This document shows, in pieces, positions 18,051 through 27,528 of a DNA stretch of 64,000 nt. Position 1 is the first letter of the stretch; the number at the start of each line of letters is the position of its first letter. Below the pieces are notes generated by a model. That model was not told the origin of the DNA and did no database searches. It worked only from the letters and a program-made list of their open reading frames with translations. Made by a program: the position numbers and the translations under genes. The stretch is from the NCBI RefSeq assembly GCF_024809975.1, contig NZ_JANUDY010000010.1:1-64000 (forward strand). Direction: 5' to 3'. The DNA comes from Comamonas sp. BIGb0152. GTDB taxonomy: Bacteria > Pseudomonadota > Gammaproteobacteria > Burkholderiales > Burkholderiaceae_C.

Positions 18051-19031
18051 ATGACTGACAACGTTCATCCTATTGCCATCTACTCTGGGCCGCAGGGCAT
18101 GGTGGATGTGCGGGTACAAGGCGATACCGTCTGGCTCAGCCAAGAGCAGATGACTCAGCTTTTTGGTCGAGAGCGCTCTGTGATCACGAAACACATCCGC
18201 AATGTGTTCAAGGAGGGGGAGTTGGCGGAGGAAAGCAATGTGCAAAATTTGCACATTGCTCATTCCGACAAGCCAGTGCGCTTTTACAACTTGGATGTCA
18301 TCATCTCTGTCGGGTACCGTGTCAAGTCGCAAGAAGGCGTGCATTTTCGCAGGTGGGCGACGGGCGTGCTTCATGAGCATCTCACGCGCGGCTATACCCT
18401 TCATCGCCACAGATTGGAAGCAAACGCCATAGAGCTGCACGCGGCACTAGAGCTGGTGCGCAAGGCAGCACAGATGCCTGAACTGACGGCTGAAACCGGC
18501 CGCGGCCTCTTAGATATCGTGACGCGCTACACCCATACCTTCTTATGGCTACAGCGCTACGATGAAGGATTGCTAGCCGAGCCGCTTGCTCAGCAGGGCG
18601 GTCGGCTGCCCACCGTTGATGAGGCTTGGGCGGCGCTTGGCAGCCTCAAAGCGAATTTAGTGCTACGAGGAGAGGCCACCGAGCTATTTGCGAAAGAGCG
18701 GGACGACGGATTAGCTGCTCTGTTGGGCAATCTGGACCAAAGCATCTTTGGCGAACCCGCCTATCCCAGTGTGGAAGCCAAAGCGGCACATTTGCTGTAT
18801 TTCGTGATCAAGAATCATCCATTTGCGGATGGAAACAAGCGAAGCGGTGCATTTTTATTTGTCGAATTTCTGCATCGCAACGGACGCTTGCTAGGCCCTG
18901 ATGGTCAGCCTGTGATCAATGATGTGGGTTTAGCAGCCCTGGCACTTTTGGTGGCTGAATCCGACCCTACGCAAAAGGACGTCCTGATTCGTCTGATCAT
19001 GCATATGTTGGCAAAAGGGAATGTCGCTTGA
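18051..19031 (+). CDS. RhuM-like N terminus fused to Fic/Doc domain
   Basis: A 326-residue two-domain protein. Residues 1-120 match the virulence protein RhuM family (VWLSQEQMTQLFGRERSVIT, then YNLDVIISVGYRVKSQEG), a KilA-N/Bro-like module of unknown function. Residues 200-325 form a Fic-fold domain with HPFADGNKR at 256-264. The Lys in place of the second Gly of HxFxxGNGR matches the Doc subgroup, whose founder phosphorylates EF-Tu; most Fic proteins AMPylate. No antitoxin-like gene is beside it. GC is visibly lower than in the neighbours, suggesting horizontal transfer. ATG 18051 has no clear ribosome site. Family assignment is firm; activity is inferred. Confidence 0.85.
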   Translation: MTDNVHPIAIYSGPQGMVDVRVQGDTVWLSQEQMTQLFGRERSVITKHIRNVFKEGELAEESNVQNLHIAHSDKPVRFYNLDVIISVGYRVKSQEGVHFRRWATGVLHEHLTRGYTLHRHRLEANAIELHAALELVRKAAQMPELTAETGRGLLDIVTRYTHTFLWLQRYDEGLLAEPLAQQGGRLPTVDEAWAALGSLKANLVLRGEATELFAKERDDGLAALLGNLDQSIFGEPAYPSVEAKAAHLLYFVIKNHPFADGNKRSGAFLFVEFLHRNGRLLGPDGQPVINDVGLAALALLVAESDPTQKDVLIRLIMHMLAKGNVA

Positions 19032-19069
19032 TGGATTGAGCATTGCGTCTCCGCTCAATGAACGGAAGC

Positions 19070-19105
19070 AAAAAGCCCCGCAGGCTCCAAGCCTGCAGGG
19101 CTTTT
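19070..19105 (-). terminator. Bidirectional terminator between the RhuM-Doc gene and fabI
   Basis: The arms AAAAGCCC...CAGGCT and AGCCTG...GGGCTTTT pair through about 14 bp with a short loop. T tracts on both strands fit the convergent genes that meet here. Confidence 0.85.
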
Positions 19106-19121
19106 GTTCAAGCGCAAAGGC

Positions 19122-19922
19122 TTAGACCTGGTCTGCCGACAAGCCAGCCGTCTGGCTGAAGCCACCGTCCACATAGGTGATCTCGGCAGTCACGCCCGAG
19201 GCCAGATCGCTCAGCAAGAAGGCGGCGACATTGCCCACGTCTTCGATGGTCACATTGCGGCGCAGGGGCGAGGCATCGGCCACACGGCCGAGCAGCTTGC
19301 CAAAGTCCTTGATGCCCGAGGCGGCCAGGGTCTTGATCGGGCCGGCGGAGATGCCGTTGGCGCGGATGGCGCGGCCGTCTTCGGTGCGGCCCACGGCTTC
19401 TGCCAGGTAGCGCACCGAGGCTTCGAGCGATGCCTTGGCCAGGCCCATGGTGTTGTAGTTGGGGATGGAGCGCAGGGCGCCCAGGTAAGACAGGGTCAGC
19501 AGGGACGACTTGTCATTGAGGTAAGGCATGGCGGCCTTGGCCAGCGCAGGGAAGCTGTAGGCGCTGATGTCATGCGCAATGCGGAAGCCTTCGCGCGACA
19601 GACCATCGAGGAAATTGCCGGCAATCGCCTCGCGCGGTGCAAAACCGATGGAATGCACAAAACCGTCGAACTTGCCCCAGGTGGCGGCCAGGTCGGCAAA
19701 CATTTTTTCAATCTGGGCGTCGTCGGCCACATCGCAGTCAAACACCAGCTTGGAGTCAAACTCGGCGGCGAACTCGCTGATACGGTCCTTGAAGCGTTCA
19801 CCCACGTAGCTGAAAGCCAGCTCGGCGCCTTGCTGGTGGCAGGCCTTGGCAATGCCATAAGCGATAGAGCGGTTGGACAGCACGCCCGTGATCAGCAGTT
19901 TCTTGCCGGTCAGAAATCCCAT
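19122..19922 (-). CDS. fabI: Enoyl-[acyl-carrier-protein] reductase (NADH)
   Basis: A 266-residue FabI, the last reductase of type II fatty acid elongation and the triclosan target class. It begins [20 protein letters not shown]. The active-site segment has [20 protein letters not shown], with the Tyr-x6-Lys pair spaced as in E. coli FabI (Y156/K163). [13 protein letters not shown] and [11 protein letters not shown] follow in family positions. ATG 19922 follows AGGAGA with 6-nt spacing; the longer open frame upstream lacks a ribosome site. It is divergent from the yejA-like gene. Confidence 0.96.
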   Translation of the reverse strand: MGFLTGKKLLITGVLSNRSIAYGIAKACHQQGAELAFSYVGERFKDRISEFAAEFDSKLVFDCDVADDAQIEKMFADLAATWGKFDGFVHSIGFAPREAIAGNFLDGLSREGFRIAHDISAYSFPALAKAAMPYLNDKSSLLTLSYLGALRSIPNYNTMGLAKASLEASVRYLAEAVGRTEDGRAIRANGISAGPIKTLAASGIKDFGKLLGRVADASPLRRNVTIEDVGNVAAFLLSDLASGVTAEITYVDGGFSQTAGLSADQV

Positions 19923-20044
19923 TGTTGTTCTCCTGATGAGTTCCAGGCCATACAGAAATGGCCAAAAAAGAGGTGGGCACCGGCGCCAAGCGTTTCTCGG
20001 GGGTAAACGCTTGCACAGGTGGCCAGCTAGGGCAGAATTGTCGC

Positions 20045-21883
20045 ATGCGATTCTGCCTTCCGCTGATTTTGTGTGCTGCTGCGGCAGCACCTGCATGGGC
20101 CAGCCATGCCTACGCCCTGTGGGGCGAGCCGCGCTACGCGGCGGATTTCAAGCATTTTGCCTATGCCAATCCCGATGCGCCCAAGGGCGGCGAGCTGCGC
20201 CTGGTCAGTGCACTGCGCTACTCCACCTTTGACAAATACAACCCTTTCACGATCAAAGGCTCGCCCCCGGCCTATCTGACCGAGATGCTGTTTGACAGCC
20301 TGCTGGTGGCCAGCCTGGACGAGACGGCAACCGGTTATGGCCTGCTGGCGGAGGACATCGATGTGGCCGGCGATGGCATGTCGGTGACTTTCAAAATACG
20401 GCCAGCGGCGCGCTTTCACAACGGCAAGCCGGTGCAGGCCCAGGATGTGAAGCACAGCTATGAGGCGCTGATCAGCCAGAACGCCAACCCCGGCTACAAG
20501 ACTTTGCTCGCTGATGTCGATGGCTGCGATGTGATCGATGCGCGCACCGTGCGCTTTCGCTTCAAAAAGCCCAACCGCGATCTGCCGCTGACGGTGGGTG
20601 GCTTGCCGGTCTTCAGCCGCGACTGGGGCCTGGGGCCCGATGGCAAGCCCAAGCCTTTTGACCAGGTGGTGACCGATATGCCCATTGGCAGCGGCCCCTA
20701 CAAGATCGGCCCGGTCAACTTTGGCCGCGACATCACCTATGTGCGCGACCCCAGCTACTGGGGCAAGGACCTGCCGGTGCGGCTGGGCAGCGCCAATTTT
20801 GAGCGGATCACGATCAAGATCTACAAGGACAACACGGCCAAGCTGGAGGCGCTCAAGGCTGGCGAGTTTGATGTGATGCGGTTTTTTAGCGCTGGTGACT
20901 GGGCGCGGCGCCTGTATGGCAAGCGCTTTGACCGGGGTGAGCTGCGCAAGGGGGACTTTGCCAACAAGCTGCCGTCCGGCTTTCAGAGCTATTTTCTCAA
21001 CCTGCGCCGCCCGGTGCTGCAGGATGTGCGCGTGCGCGAGGCCCTGGGCCTGGCCTTTGACTACGAGTGGATGCAGCGCCAGCTTTTTTATGGCGCCTAT
21101 GAGCGGGTGCATGGCCTGTTTGGCAACACGGTCTGCGAAACGCATGGCAGCCCCAGCGATGCCGAGCTGGCCTTGCTCAAGCCCTTTGAGAAAGACCTGC
21201 CCGCCGGCACCCTGGGGCCCCTGCAAGACCCGCCCCGTACCGACCAGGGCAGCAGCCTGCGCGACAACCTGCGCAAGGCGCAGGCCCTGTTGGCGGATGC
21301 GGGCTGGAAGGTGGACACGAATGGCGTGCTGCGCAATGCCAAGGGGCAGGCGCTGGAGCTGGAGTTTCTTGACAGCAATGAAGGCGGCATACGTACCGTG
21401 TCGACCTGGATGCGCAATCTGGAAAAGCTGGGCATCAAGCTGCGGCTGCGGGTGGCCGATTACGCGCTCTACCAGCAGCGGGTCGACAAGTTCGACTTTG
21501 ACCTGATCTCGGTGAATGTGCCGGGCACCAATATCCCGGGCCAGGAATACGCCGAGCTGTTTGGCAGCGCTGCGGCCGACCAGGATAGCTCGGGCAATTT
21601 CATCGGCCTCAAGAGCCCGGCGGTCGACGCGATGATTGCCAAGATGGCCAGCGCCAAGAGCGAGCAGGAGCTGCTGCCCGCCTGCCATGCGCTGGAGCGC
21701 ATCATCGTCGCCGGCCACTACCTGATTCCGCAGTGGTATGCCGCCAGCCACCGGGTGGTGTATGACGCCTGGCGCCTGGTCGAGCCGCCGCAGGTGCCCG
21801 CCTATGTGCCAGGAGAGACCTGGCTGATGTACTACTGGTGGGCGCGCATGCCGCCGCTTACCGCCGCAACGGCCAAGCCTTGA
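20045..21883 (+). CDS. yejA: Extracellular solute-binding protein, YejA-like
   Basis: A 612-residue family 5 solute-binding protein. Residues 1-19 form a signal peptide ([17 protein letters not shown]). [18 protein letters not shown] and [20 protein letters not shown] are characteristic of YejA, the periplasmic receptor of the YejABEF importer, which takes up peptides and microcin C in E. coli. [16 protein letters not shown] near the C terminus is also typical. ATG 20045 is chosen from the signal peptide; no strong ribosome site is seen. The matching permease and ATPase genes follow, with a 134-bp gap before yejB. Confidence 0.9.
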   Translation: MRFCLPLILCAAAAAPAWASHAYALWGEPRYAADFKHFAYANPDAPKGGELRLVSALRYSTFDKYNPFTIKGSPPAYLTEMLFDSLLVASLDETATGYGLLAEDIDVAGDGMSVTFKIRPAARFHNGKPVQAQDVKHSYEALISQNANPGYKTLLADVDGCDVIDARTVRFRFKKPNRDLPLTVGGLPVFSRDWGLGPDGKPKPFDQVVTDMPIGSGPYKIGPVNFGRDITYVRDPSYWGKDLPVRLGSANFERITIKIYKDNTAKLEALKAGEFDVMRFFSAGDWARRLYGKRFDRGELRKGDFANKLPSGFQSYFLNLRRPVLQDVRVREALGLAFDYEWMQRQLFYGAYERVHGLFGNTVCETHGSPSDAELALLKPFEKDLPAGTLGPLQDPPRTDQGSSLRDNLRKAQALLADAGWKVDTNGVLRNAKGQALELEFLDSNEGGIRTVSTWMRNLEKLGIKLRLRVADYALYQQRVDKFDFDLISVNVPGTNIPGQEYAELFGSAAADQDSSGNFIGLKSPAVDAMIAKMASAKSEQELLPACHALERIIVAGHYLIPQWYAASHRVVYDAWRLVEPPQVPAYVPGETWLMYYWWARMPPLTAATAKP

Positions 21884-22017
21884 ACCCGCCCGATGCCGTG
21901 CCTGGCCGTTATATGATCCTTCTCACCGCCCCAGCGCGCCTGCCGCGCTGCCCAGGCATTTTCTGCCACAGTGCCACGGCGCTTGCCCGCCCGTGCTGAC
22001 ATTGGAGCCCGCCCCGC

Positions 22018-23046
22018 ATGTTTGCCTACATCCTCAAACGTTTGCTGCTGATGATTCCCACCTTGTTTGGGGTCTTGCTGCTGACCTTTGTGGTGATCCA
22101 GTTTGTGCCCGGTGGCCCGGTTGAGCAGTATCTGGTTGAGGCCAAGGCCGGTGGCAACCGCGGCGCCGAAGGCGCTGGCATGGCCTACCGGGGCGCGCAA
22201 GGCATTGACCCCAAACGGCTTGAAGAGATCAAGGCCTTGTACGGCTTTGACAAGCCACCGGCCGAGCGCTTTGTGCAGATGCTGGGCCAGTTCGCCCGCT
22301 TCGATTTGGGGAACAGCTTTTTTCAGAACAAAAGCGTCTGGCAGCTGATCAAGGACAAGCTGCCCGTCTCCATCAGCCTGGGGCTGTGGACCTTTTTCAT
22401 CAGCTACCTGATTGCAGTGCCACTGGGCATTGCCAAGGCGGTGCGTGCGGGCAGCCGTTTTGACATGGTCACCACGGTGATCGTGCTGGTGGGTTATGCG
22501 ATACCGGGCTTTGTGCTGGGCGTCGCCCTCTTGGTGATCTTTGGCGGGCAGCTGCAGTGGTTCCCGCTGCGCGGGCTGACCTCGTCGGGCTGGGAAGAGA
22601 TGGGCTGGGCCGCCAAGCTGGTGGACTATCTCTGGCATATCACCTTGCCGGTGACGGCGATGGTGGCCGGCAGCTTTGCGGTGACTGCCATGCTCACCAA
22701 GAACGCTTTTCTGGAAGAGATCCGCAAGCAGTATGTGGTGACGGCCAAGGCCAAGGGCCTGAGCGAGCGCCAGGTGCTGTGGCGCCATGTGTTGCGCAAT
22801 GCCTTGCTGCCGATTGTCACGGGCTTTCCCGCCGCGTTCATTGGCGCCTTCTTCACGGGGGCCTTGCTGATCGAGACCCTGTTCTCACTCGATGGCCTGG
22901 GGCTGCTGGGCTATGAAAGCGTGATTCGGCGCGACTACCCCGTTGTGCTGGGTACTTTGTACCTGTTCACCCTCATTGGCTTGCTCACCAAGCTGGTCAG
23001 CGACCTGTGCTACGTGTGGGTGGACCCCCGCGTGAAGTTTGACTGA
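22018..23046 (+). CDS. yejB: ABC transporter permease, YejB-like
   Basis: A 342-residue inner-membrane permease with six helices. The N terminus MFAYILKRLLLMIPTLFGVL and the VVIQFVPGGPVEQY segment are typical of DppB/YejB proteins. The EAA loop that docks to the ATPase is in EIRKQYVVTAKAKGLSERQV followed by LRNALLP. The insertion VEAKAGGNRGAEGAGMAYRG after the first helix is found in YejB but not DppB. It ends 99 bp before yejE and forms the heterodimeric channel with it. Confidence 0.93.
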   Translation: MFAYILKRLLLMIPTLFGVLLLTFVVIQFVPGGPVEQYLVEAKAGGNRGAEGAGMAYRGAQGIDPKRLEEIKALYGFDKPPAERFVQMLGQFARFDLGNSFFQNKSVWQLIKDKLPVSISLGLWTFFISYLIAVPLGIAKAVRAGSRFDMVTTVIVLVGYAIPGFVLGVALLVIFGGQLQWFPLRGLTSSGWEEMGWAAKLVDYLWHITLPVTAMVAGSFAVTAMLTKNAFLEEIRKQYVVTAKAKGLSERQVLWRHVLRNALLPIVTGFPAAFIGAFFTGALLIETLFSLDGLGLLGYESVIRRDYPVVLGTLYLFTLIGLLTKLVSDLCYVWVDPRVKFD

Positions 23047-23145
23047 TGTGCACGCGCACGCAGCCTGTCCATCCGCTCTGCCTGGCCGATCCGGGCAGGG
23101 CCTTCCATCTTCCCGTTGCCCGGCGTTCGGGCCCAGGTTTTCACG

Positions 23146-24273
23146 ATGACTGAACCCCACCGTCCTGCAGCCATCGGCCGCTCCCCGGCCGCCCGGGCCT
23201 GGTCGCGCTTCAAGCGCAATCGTCTGGGGCTGTACAGCCTGGTTATTTTTTCTGCGTTGGTGGTGCTCAGTCTGTTTGCCGAGGTGCTCAGCAACGACAA
23301 GCCCTTGGTCGTGCGCTATGAGGGGCGCACCTATTGGCCGCTGCTCCAGGACTACCCTGAAACCCAGTTCGGCGGGGATTTCCATACGCCCACCGACTAT
23401 CTCGACCCCTTTATCCAGCAGCAATTGCGCAAAGAGGGCAACTGGCTGGTTTTTCCTCCCAACCATTACGGCCCCAACACCATCAACTACTTTGCCAAAT
23501 CACCCACGCCGTCGGCCCCATCGCCTGACAACTGGCTGGGGACCGATGACCGAGGGCGTGATCTGCTGGCCCAGCTGCTCTATGGCTTTCGGGTGAGTGT
23601 GCTGTTTGGCCTGGCGCTGACGGCGGTGGGCACGGTGATGGGCGTGTTGGCTGGTGCCATACAGGGCTTTTTTGGCGGCAAGGTGGATCTGGTGTTCCAG
23701 CGCTTCACGGAGATCTGGAGCGCCATGCCGACCTTGTACCTGCTGATCATCTTCAGCGCGGTGCTGGCACCCAGTGCCGCCCTGTTGCTGGTGCTGCTGA
23801 GTCTGTTTGGCTGGATGGCACTGGCCGACTATGTGCGGGTGGAGTTTTTGCGCAACCGCCAGATGGACTATGTCAAATCCGCGCGGGCGCTGGGCGTACC
23901 GAGCTGGAAAATCATGTGGCGCCACATCCTGCCCAACAGCATGACGCCGGTGGTCACCTTTTTGCCGTTTCAGATGAGTGCCGCGATCCTGACCCTGACG
24001 TCGCTGGATTTTCTGGGTCTGGGCGTGCCCCCTGGCACCCCCAGCCTCGGTGAGCTGCTGAGCCAGGGCAAGAACAGCATCGATGCCTGGTGGATATCGC
24101 TGTCGACCTTTGCGGTGTTGGTGATCACCTTGCTGCTGCTCACCTTCATGGGCGATGCGCTGCGCGATGCACTCGACCCCAGAAAGCAGCTGAACACCGC
24201 CGCTGGCGCAGCGCCAGTGCCAGCCGCAACCCCGCTGGCGGCTACCGATGCCAAGGAGCAACCGCATGCTTGA
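23146..24273 (+). CDS. yejE: ABC transporter permease, YejE-like
   Basis: A 375-residue second permease. A hydrophilic N terminus precedes the first helix (RLGLYSLVIFSALVVLSLFA), then a periplasmic region with TPSAPSPDNWLGTDDRGRDL, the DppC/YejE hallmark. Helices and an EAA loop (DYVKSARALGVPSWKIMWRH) follow, with ILPNSMTPVV. ATG 23146 is the first start with conservation. An Ala/Pro-rich tail ends in TDAKEQPHA, and the yejF start lies inside it, overlapping by 8 nt. Confidence 0.92.
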   Translation: MTEPHRPAAIGRSPAARAWSRFKRNRLGLYSLVIFSALVVLSLFAEVLSNDKPLVVRYEGRTYWPLLQDYPETQFGGDFHTPTDYLDPFIQQQLRKEGNWLVFPPNHYGPNTINYFAKSPTPSAPSPDNWLGTDDRGRDLLAQLLYGFRVSVLFGLALTAVGTVMGVLAGAIQGFFGGKVDLVFQRFTEIWSAMPTLYLLIIFSAVLAPSAALLLVLLSLFGWMALADYVRVEFLRNRQMDYVKSARALGVPSWKIMWRHILPNSMTPVVTFLPFQMSAAILTLTSLDFLGLGVPPGTPSLGELLSQGKNSIDAWWISLSTFAVLVITLLLLTFMGDALRDALDPRKQLNTAAGAAPVPAATPLAATDAKEQPHA

Positions 24274-25903
24274 GAGCCCGCAAATCCCTGCTGCTATGCC
24301 GGCGCCGCTGCTGCAGGTGCGCCACCTGCATGTGGGCTTTGGCGGCCAGGATGTCGTCAAGGACCTGAGTTTTTCCATCTCTGCGGGCGAGAAGCTGGCG
24401 CTGGTGGGGGAGTCCGGCTCGGGCAAGACGGTCACGGCGCTGTCGCTGCTGCGCCTGGTGGGCGATGCCCAGCTGCGTGGCGAGGCGCTGATGGGCGGGC
24501 GCAACCTGCTGCAGATCTCCGAGCGCGAGATGCGTGCGGTACGCGGCGATGAGATTGCCGTTATTTTTCAAGAGCCCATGACGGCGCTGAACCCGCTGAT
24601 GACCATGGGCGCGCAGATTGCCGAGGTCTTGCAGCTCAAGCAGGGCCTGGGCGACAAGGCGGCCTGGGAGCAGGCGGTGGCGCTGTTGGCGACGACTGGT
24701 ATCCCCGAGCCCGAGCGGCGTGCCGGCAGCTACCCGCACCAGCTCAGCGGTGGCCAGCGCCAGCGCGCCATGATTGCCATGGCGCTGGCCTGCCGGCCCA
24801 AGCTGCTGATAGCCGATGAACCCACGACGGCGCTGGATGTGAGCTTGCGTGGCCAGATACTGGAACTGCTCAGCGACCTGCAGCGCCAGACCGGCATGGC
24901 CGTGCTGATGATCACCCATGACTTGCCGCTGGTGCGCCATTTTGCGGACCGGGTGGCCGTGATGGAAAAAGGCCGCCTGGTGGAGCTGGGGCCGGTTGCC
25001 GAGGTGTTTGCCGACCCCCAGCATGCCTACACCCAAAAACTGCTGGCCAGCACGCCCCAGCGCCAGGTGGTGGCACGCCAGCCCGAGGCACCACCGGTGC
25101 TGCAAACGCGGGATTTGCGCGTGGCCTATGCCACGCCGCTGCCGGGGATTGCGGGCTGGTTTCGCAAAGGGCGGTTTGAGGCACTGCGTGGCGCCAGCAT
25201 GGTGCTGGGCCAGGGCCAAACTTTGGGCGTGATTGGTGAGTCGGGCTCGGGCAAGTCGACCTTGGCCCAGGCTATCTTGGGCCTGCTGCCCAGCCAGGGC
25301 GAGCTGCGCATAGGCCAGCAAAGCTGGCAGCTGCCGGCGCAGCGCAACAGCGCCGCCAACCAGCGGCTGCGCCGCAAGGTGCAGGTGGTTTTCCAGGATC
25401 CGTTTTCGTCGCTGTCGCCCCGCATGACGGTGCAAGAGATGGTGGGCGAAGGCCTGCAATTGGCCCAGCCCGGCCTGGCCGCCGCCGATCTGCAGCAGCA
25501 GGTGCTGGCCTTGCTGCAGGAAGTGGGCATGACCGAGGCGCAGTTCCCCGGCCTGCTGGAGCGCTATCCGCATGAATTTTCTGGCGGCCAGCGCCAGCGC
25601 CTGGCCATTGCCCGGGCACTGATCGTGGACCCCGAGATCCTCGTGCTGGACGAGCCCACCAGTGCGCTGGATGTCACCATCCAGCACCAGGTGCTGGCCT
25701 TGCTGCAGCGCCTGCAAAGGGAGCGCGGCCTGAGCTACTTGCTGATCACCCACGATGTGGCGGTGATCCGGGCCATGGCGCATGAAGTGTTGGTGATGAA
25801 GGACGGCGAGGTGGTGGAGAGCGGCGAAGTCATGCAGGTGCTTGACGCCCCGCGCCAGCCCTACACGCAGCGCCTGATGTCGGCCAGCCTGGAGCTGGGC
25901 TGA
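24266..25903 (+). CDS. yejF: ABC transporter ATP-binding protein, YejF-like (double ATPase)
   Basis: A 545-residue fusion of two ABC ATPase domains. Domain 1 has GESGSGKTVT, LSGGQRQRAMIAMAL and DEPTTALDVS; domain 2 has GESGSGKSTL, FSGGQRQRLAIARAL and LDEPTSALDV. Both Walker B motifs are followed by an H-loop (ITHDLPLVRH and ITHDVAVIRA), so both sites look competent. It powers the YejBE channel. ATG 24266 follows AAGGAG with 7-nt spacing and overlaps the yejE stop; the in-frame ATG 24248 lies upstream of that site. Confidence 0.93.
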   Translation: MLESPQIPAAMPAPLLQVRHLHVGFGGQDVVKDLSFSISAGEKLALVGESGSGKTVTALSLLRLVGDAQLRGEALMGGRNLLQISEREMRAVRGDEIAVIFQEPMTALNPLMTMGAQIAEVLQLKQGLGDKAAWEQAVALLATTGIPEPERRAGSYPHQLSGGQRQRAMIAMALACRPKLLIADEPTTALDVSLRGQILELLSDLQRQTGMAVLMITHDLPLVRHFADRVAVMEKGRLVELGPVAEVFADPQHAYTQKLLASTPQRQVVARQPEAPPVLQTRDLRVAYATPLPGIAGWFRKGRFEALRGASMVLGQGQTLGVIGESGSGKSTLAQAILGLLPSQGELRIGQQSWQLPAQRNSAANQRLRRKVQVVFQDPFSSLSPRMTVQEMVGEGLQLAQPGLAAADLQQQVLALLQEVGMTEAQFPGLLERYPHEFSGGQRQRLAIARALIVDPEILVLDEPTSALDVTIQHQVLALLQRLQRERGLSYLLITHDVAVIRAMAHEVLVMKDGEVVESGEVMQVLDAPRQPYTQRLMSASLELG

Positions 25904-25979
25904 TATTGCAGCCGGGGGCGCAGAGACTTTTTCTGCCGCAGGCGTGCAAGCGCTGCCTGCGGTATCAACCTGGAATTCC

Positions 25980-26753
25980 ATGACAGAACTGCTGACAGTG
26001 ACCGGTTTGGGCAAACGCTTTGGCGGTGTGCAGGCGGTGGACGATGTGGGCTTTGCGCTGCGCAAGGGCGAAGTGCTGGCCTTGATTGGCCCCAATGGTG
26101 CGGGCAAGACGACCACCTTCAACATGCTGGGCGGCCAGCTGGTGCCCGATGCCGGCAGCATGCTGCTGAACGGCACAGCCTTGGGCGGCAAGCTGCCCCG
26201 CGAGATCTGGCGGCTGGGGGTCGGGCGCACGTTTCAGATTGCCGAGACCTTCTCCTCGCTGACGGTGGCTGAGAACGTGCAGATGGCCTTGCTGTCGGCT
26301 GCGGGCCGTGTTTTTCGCCTGTGGCAAAAGGCGGCAGCTTTTGAGCGTGAGCAGGCCCTGGCCTTGTTGGCGCTGGTTGGCATGCAGGACCAGGCAGACC
26401 GCGCTTGCAGTGCGCTGGCCTATGGCGATGTCAAGCGGGTGGAGCTGGCCATCGCCATGGCGCACGAGCCGGTATTGCTGCTGATGGATGAGCCGACCGC
26501 CGGCATGGCCCAGGCCGAGCGCCTGCAGTTGATGGCTTTGACCCGGCGCCTGGCCAAGCAGCGCGACATGGCCGTGCTGTTTACCGAGCACAGCATGGAT
26601 GTGGTGTTTGCCTACGCCGACCGCATCATCGTGCTGGCTCGGGGGCGCTTGATTGCCGAAGGCTCGCCCGAAGAAGTACGGCGTAACCCGGAGGTGCAGG
26701 CGGTGTATTTGGGCAAGGGCACGACCTATGAGAGTTTGGAGCAGAGCCTATGA
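25980..26753 (+). CDS. ABC transporter ATP-binding protein, LivG-like
   Basis: A 257-residue ATPase of the branched-chain amino acid (HAAT) family. Walker A is GPNGAGKTTT, followed by a GVGRTFQIAETFSSLTVAEN segment close to LivG. The signature is ALAYGDVKRVELAIAMA rather than the usual LSYG(Q/E)QR form, and Walker B is LLLMDEPTAGM with a TEHSMDVVF H-loop. It overlaps the next gene by 4 nt. No LivH, LivM or binding-protein gene is adjacent; partners may lie elsewhere. It begins 76 bp after yejF and may share that transcript. Confidence 0.85.
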   Translation: MTELLTVTGLGKRFGGVQAVDDVGFALRKGEVLALIGPNGAGKTTTFNMLGGQLVPDAGSMLLNGTALGGKLPREIWRLGVGRTFQIAETFSSLTVAENVQMALLSAAGRVFRLWQKAAAFEREQALALLALVGMQDQADRACSALAYGDVKRVELAIAMAHEPVLLLMDEPTAGMAQAERLQLMALTRRLAKQRDMAVLFTEHSMDVVFAYADRIIVLARGRLIAEGSPEEVRRNPEVQAVYLGKGTTYESLEQSL

Positions 26754-27499
26754 CAGTACAGACGCGTGAATCCGCCGCTGAGCTGCTGCAGGTGCGCCAG
26801 TTGAATGCCTGGTATGGCGAGGCCCATATCCTGTTCGATGTGGCGCTGGAAGTGCGGCGCGGTGAGGTGGTGGCCTTGATGGGGCGCAATGGGGCGGGTA
26901 AATCGACCACGCTCAAGGCCATCATGGGCCTGGTGGAGCGGCGCCAGGGTGAGGTGTCGTTCATGGGCCAGGCCATTGCGCAGGCAGACCCTTGGCAAAT
27001 CGCCCGCATGGGCCTGGGCTATGTGCCTGAGGACCGGCGTATCTTCAGCGATCTGACGGTGTTGGAGAACCTGGAAGTAGGGCGCCAGCCCGCGCGCCGC
27101 TGGGCCGATGGCAGCGCCGCCAGCCACTGGACGGTGGAAGAGCTGCTGGCGTTCTTCCCCAATCTGGCGGCGATGCCGCAGCGCCCGGGCGGCCAGATGA
27201 GCGGGGGGGAGCAGCAGATGCTGACCGTTGCCCGCACCTTGATGGGCAACCCCTACCTGGTGCTGCTCGATGAACCTTCGGAAGGCGTGGCCCCGGTGAT
27301 CGTCGAGCAGATGGTGCAGATGATGCTGCAGCTCAAGCGCCGGGGGGTGAGCATTTTGCTGTGTGAGCAAAACCTGCATTTCGCCCGCCTGGTCAGCGAC
27401 CGCGCCTATGTGCTGGAAAAAGGCGCCATCCAGTTTGCCGGCAGCATGCAGGCCCTGGTCGAGCAGGAGCAGGCGGGAGCCAAGCTGATCGGCGTGTGA
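26750..27499 (+). CDS. ABC transporter ATP-binding protein, LivF-like
   Basis: A 249-residue LivF-type ATPase. LNAWYGEAHILFDVAL, Walker A GRNGAGKSTT, LGYVPEDRRIFSDLTVLENL, signature MSGGEQQMLTVARTLM and Walker B LLDEPSEGVAPVIVEQM all match LivF. The final residues are ordinary LivF. It pairs with the LivG-like ATPase through an ATGA overlap, forming a typical heterodimeric ATPase for amino-acid or urea-type uptake. Permease partners are not in the window. Confidence 0.88.
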   Translation: MTVQTRESAAELLQVRQLNAWYGEAHILFDVALEVRRGEVVALMGRNGAGKSTTLKAIMGLVERRQGEVSFMGQAIAQADPWQIARMGLGYVPEDRRIFSDLTVLENLEVGRQPARRWADGSAASHWTVEELLAFFPNLAAMPQRPGGQMSGGEQQMLTVARTLMGNPYLVLLDEPSEGVAPVIVEQMVQMMLQLKRRGVSILLCEQNLHFARLVSDRAYVLEKGAIQFAGSMQALVEQEQAGAKLIGV

Positions 27500-27528
27500 C
27501 CGCGCCTGACCGGCTTGGCCGGCGCGGC

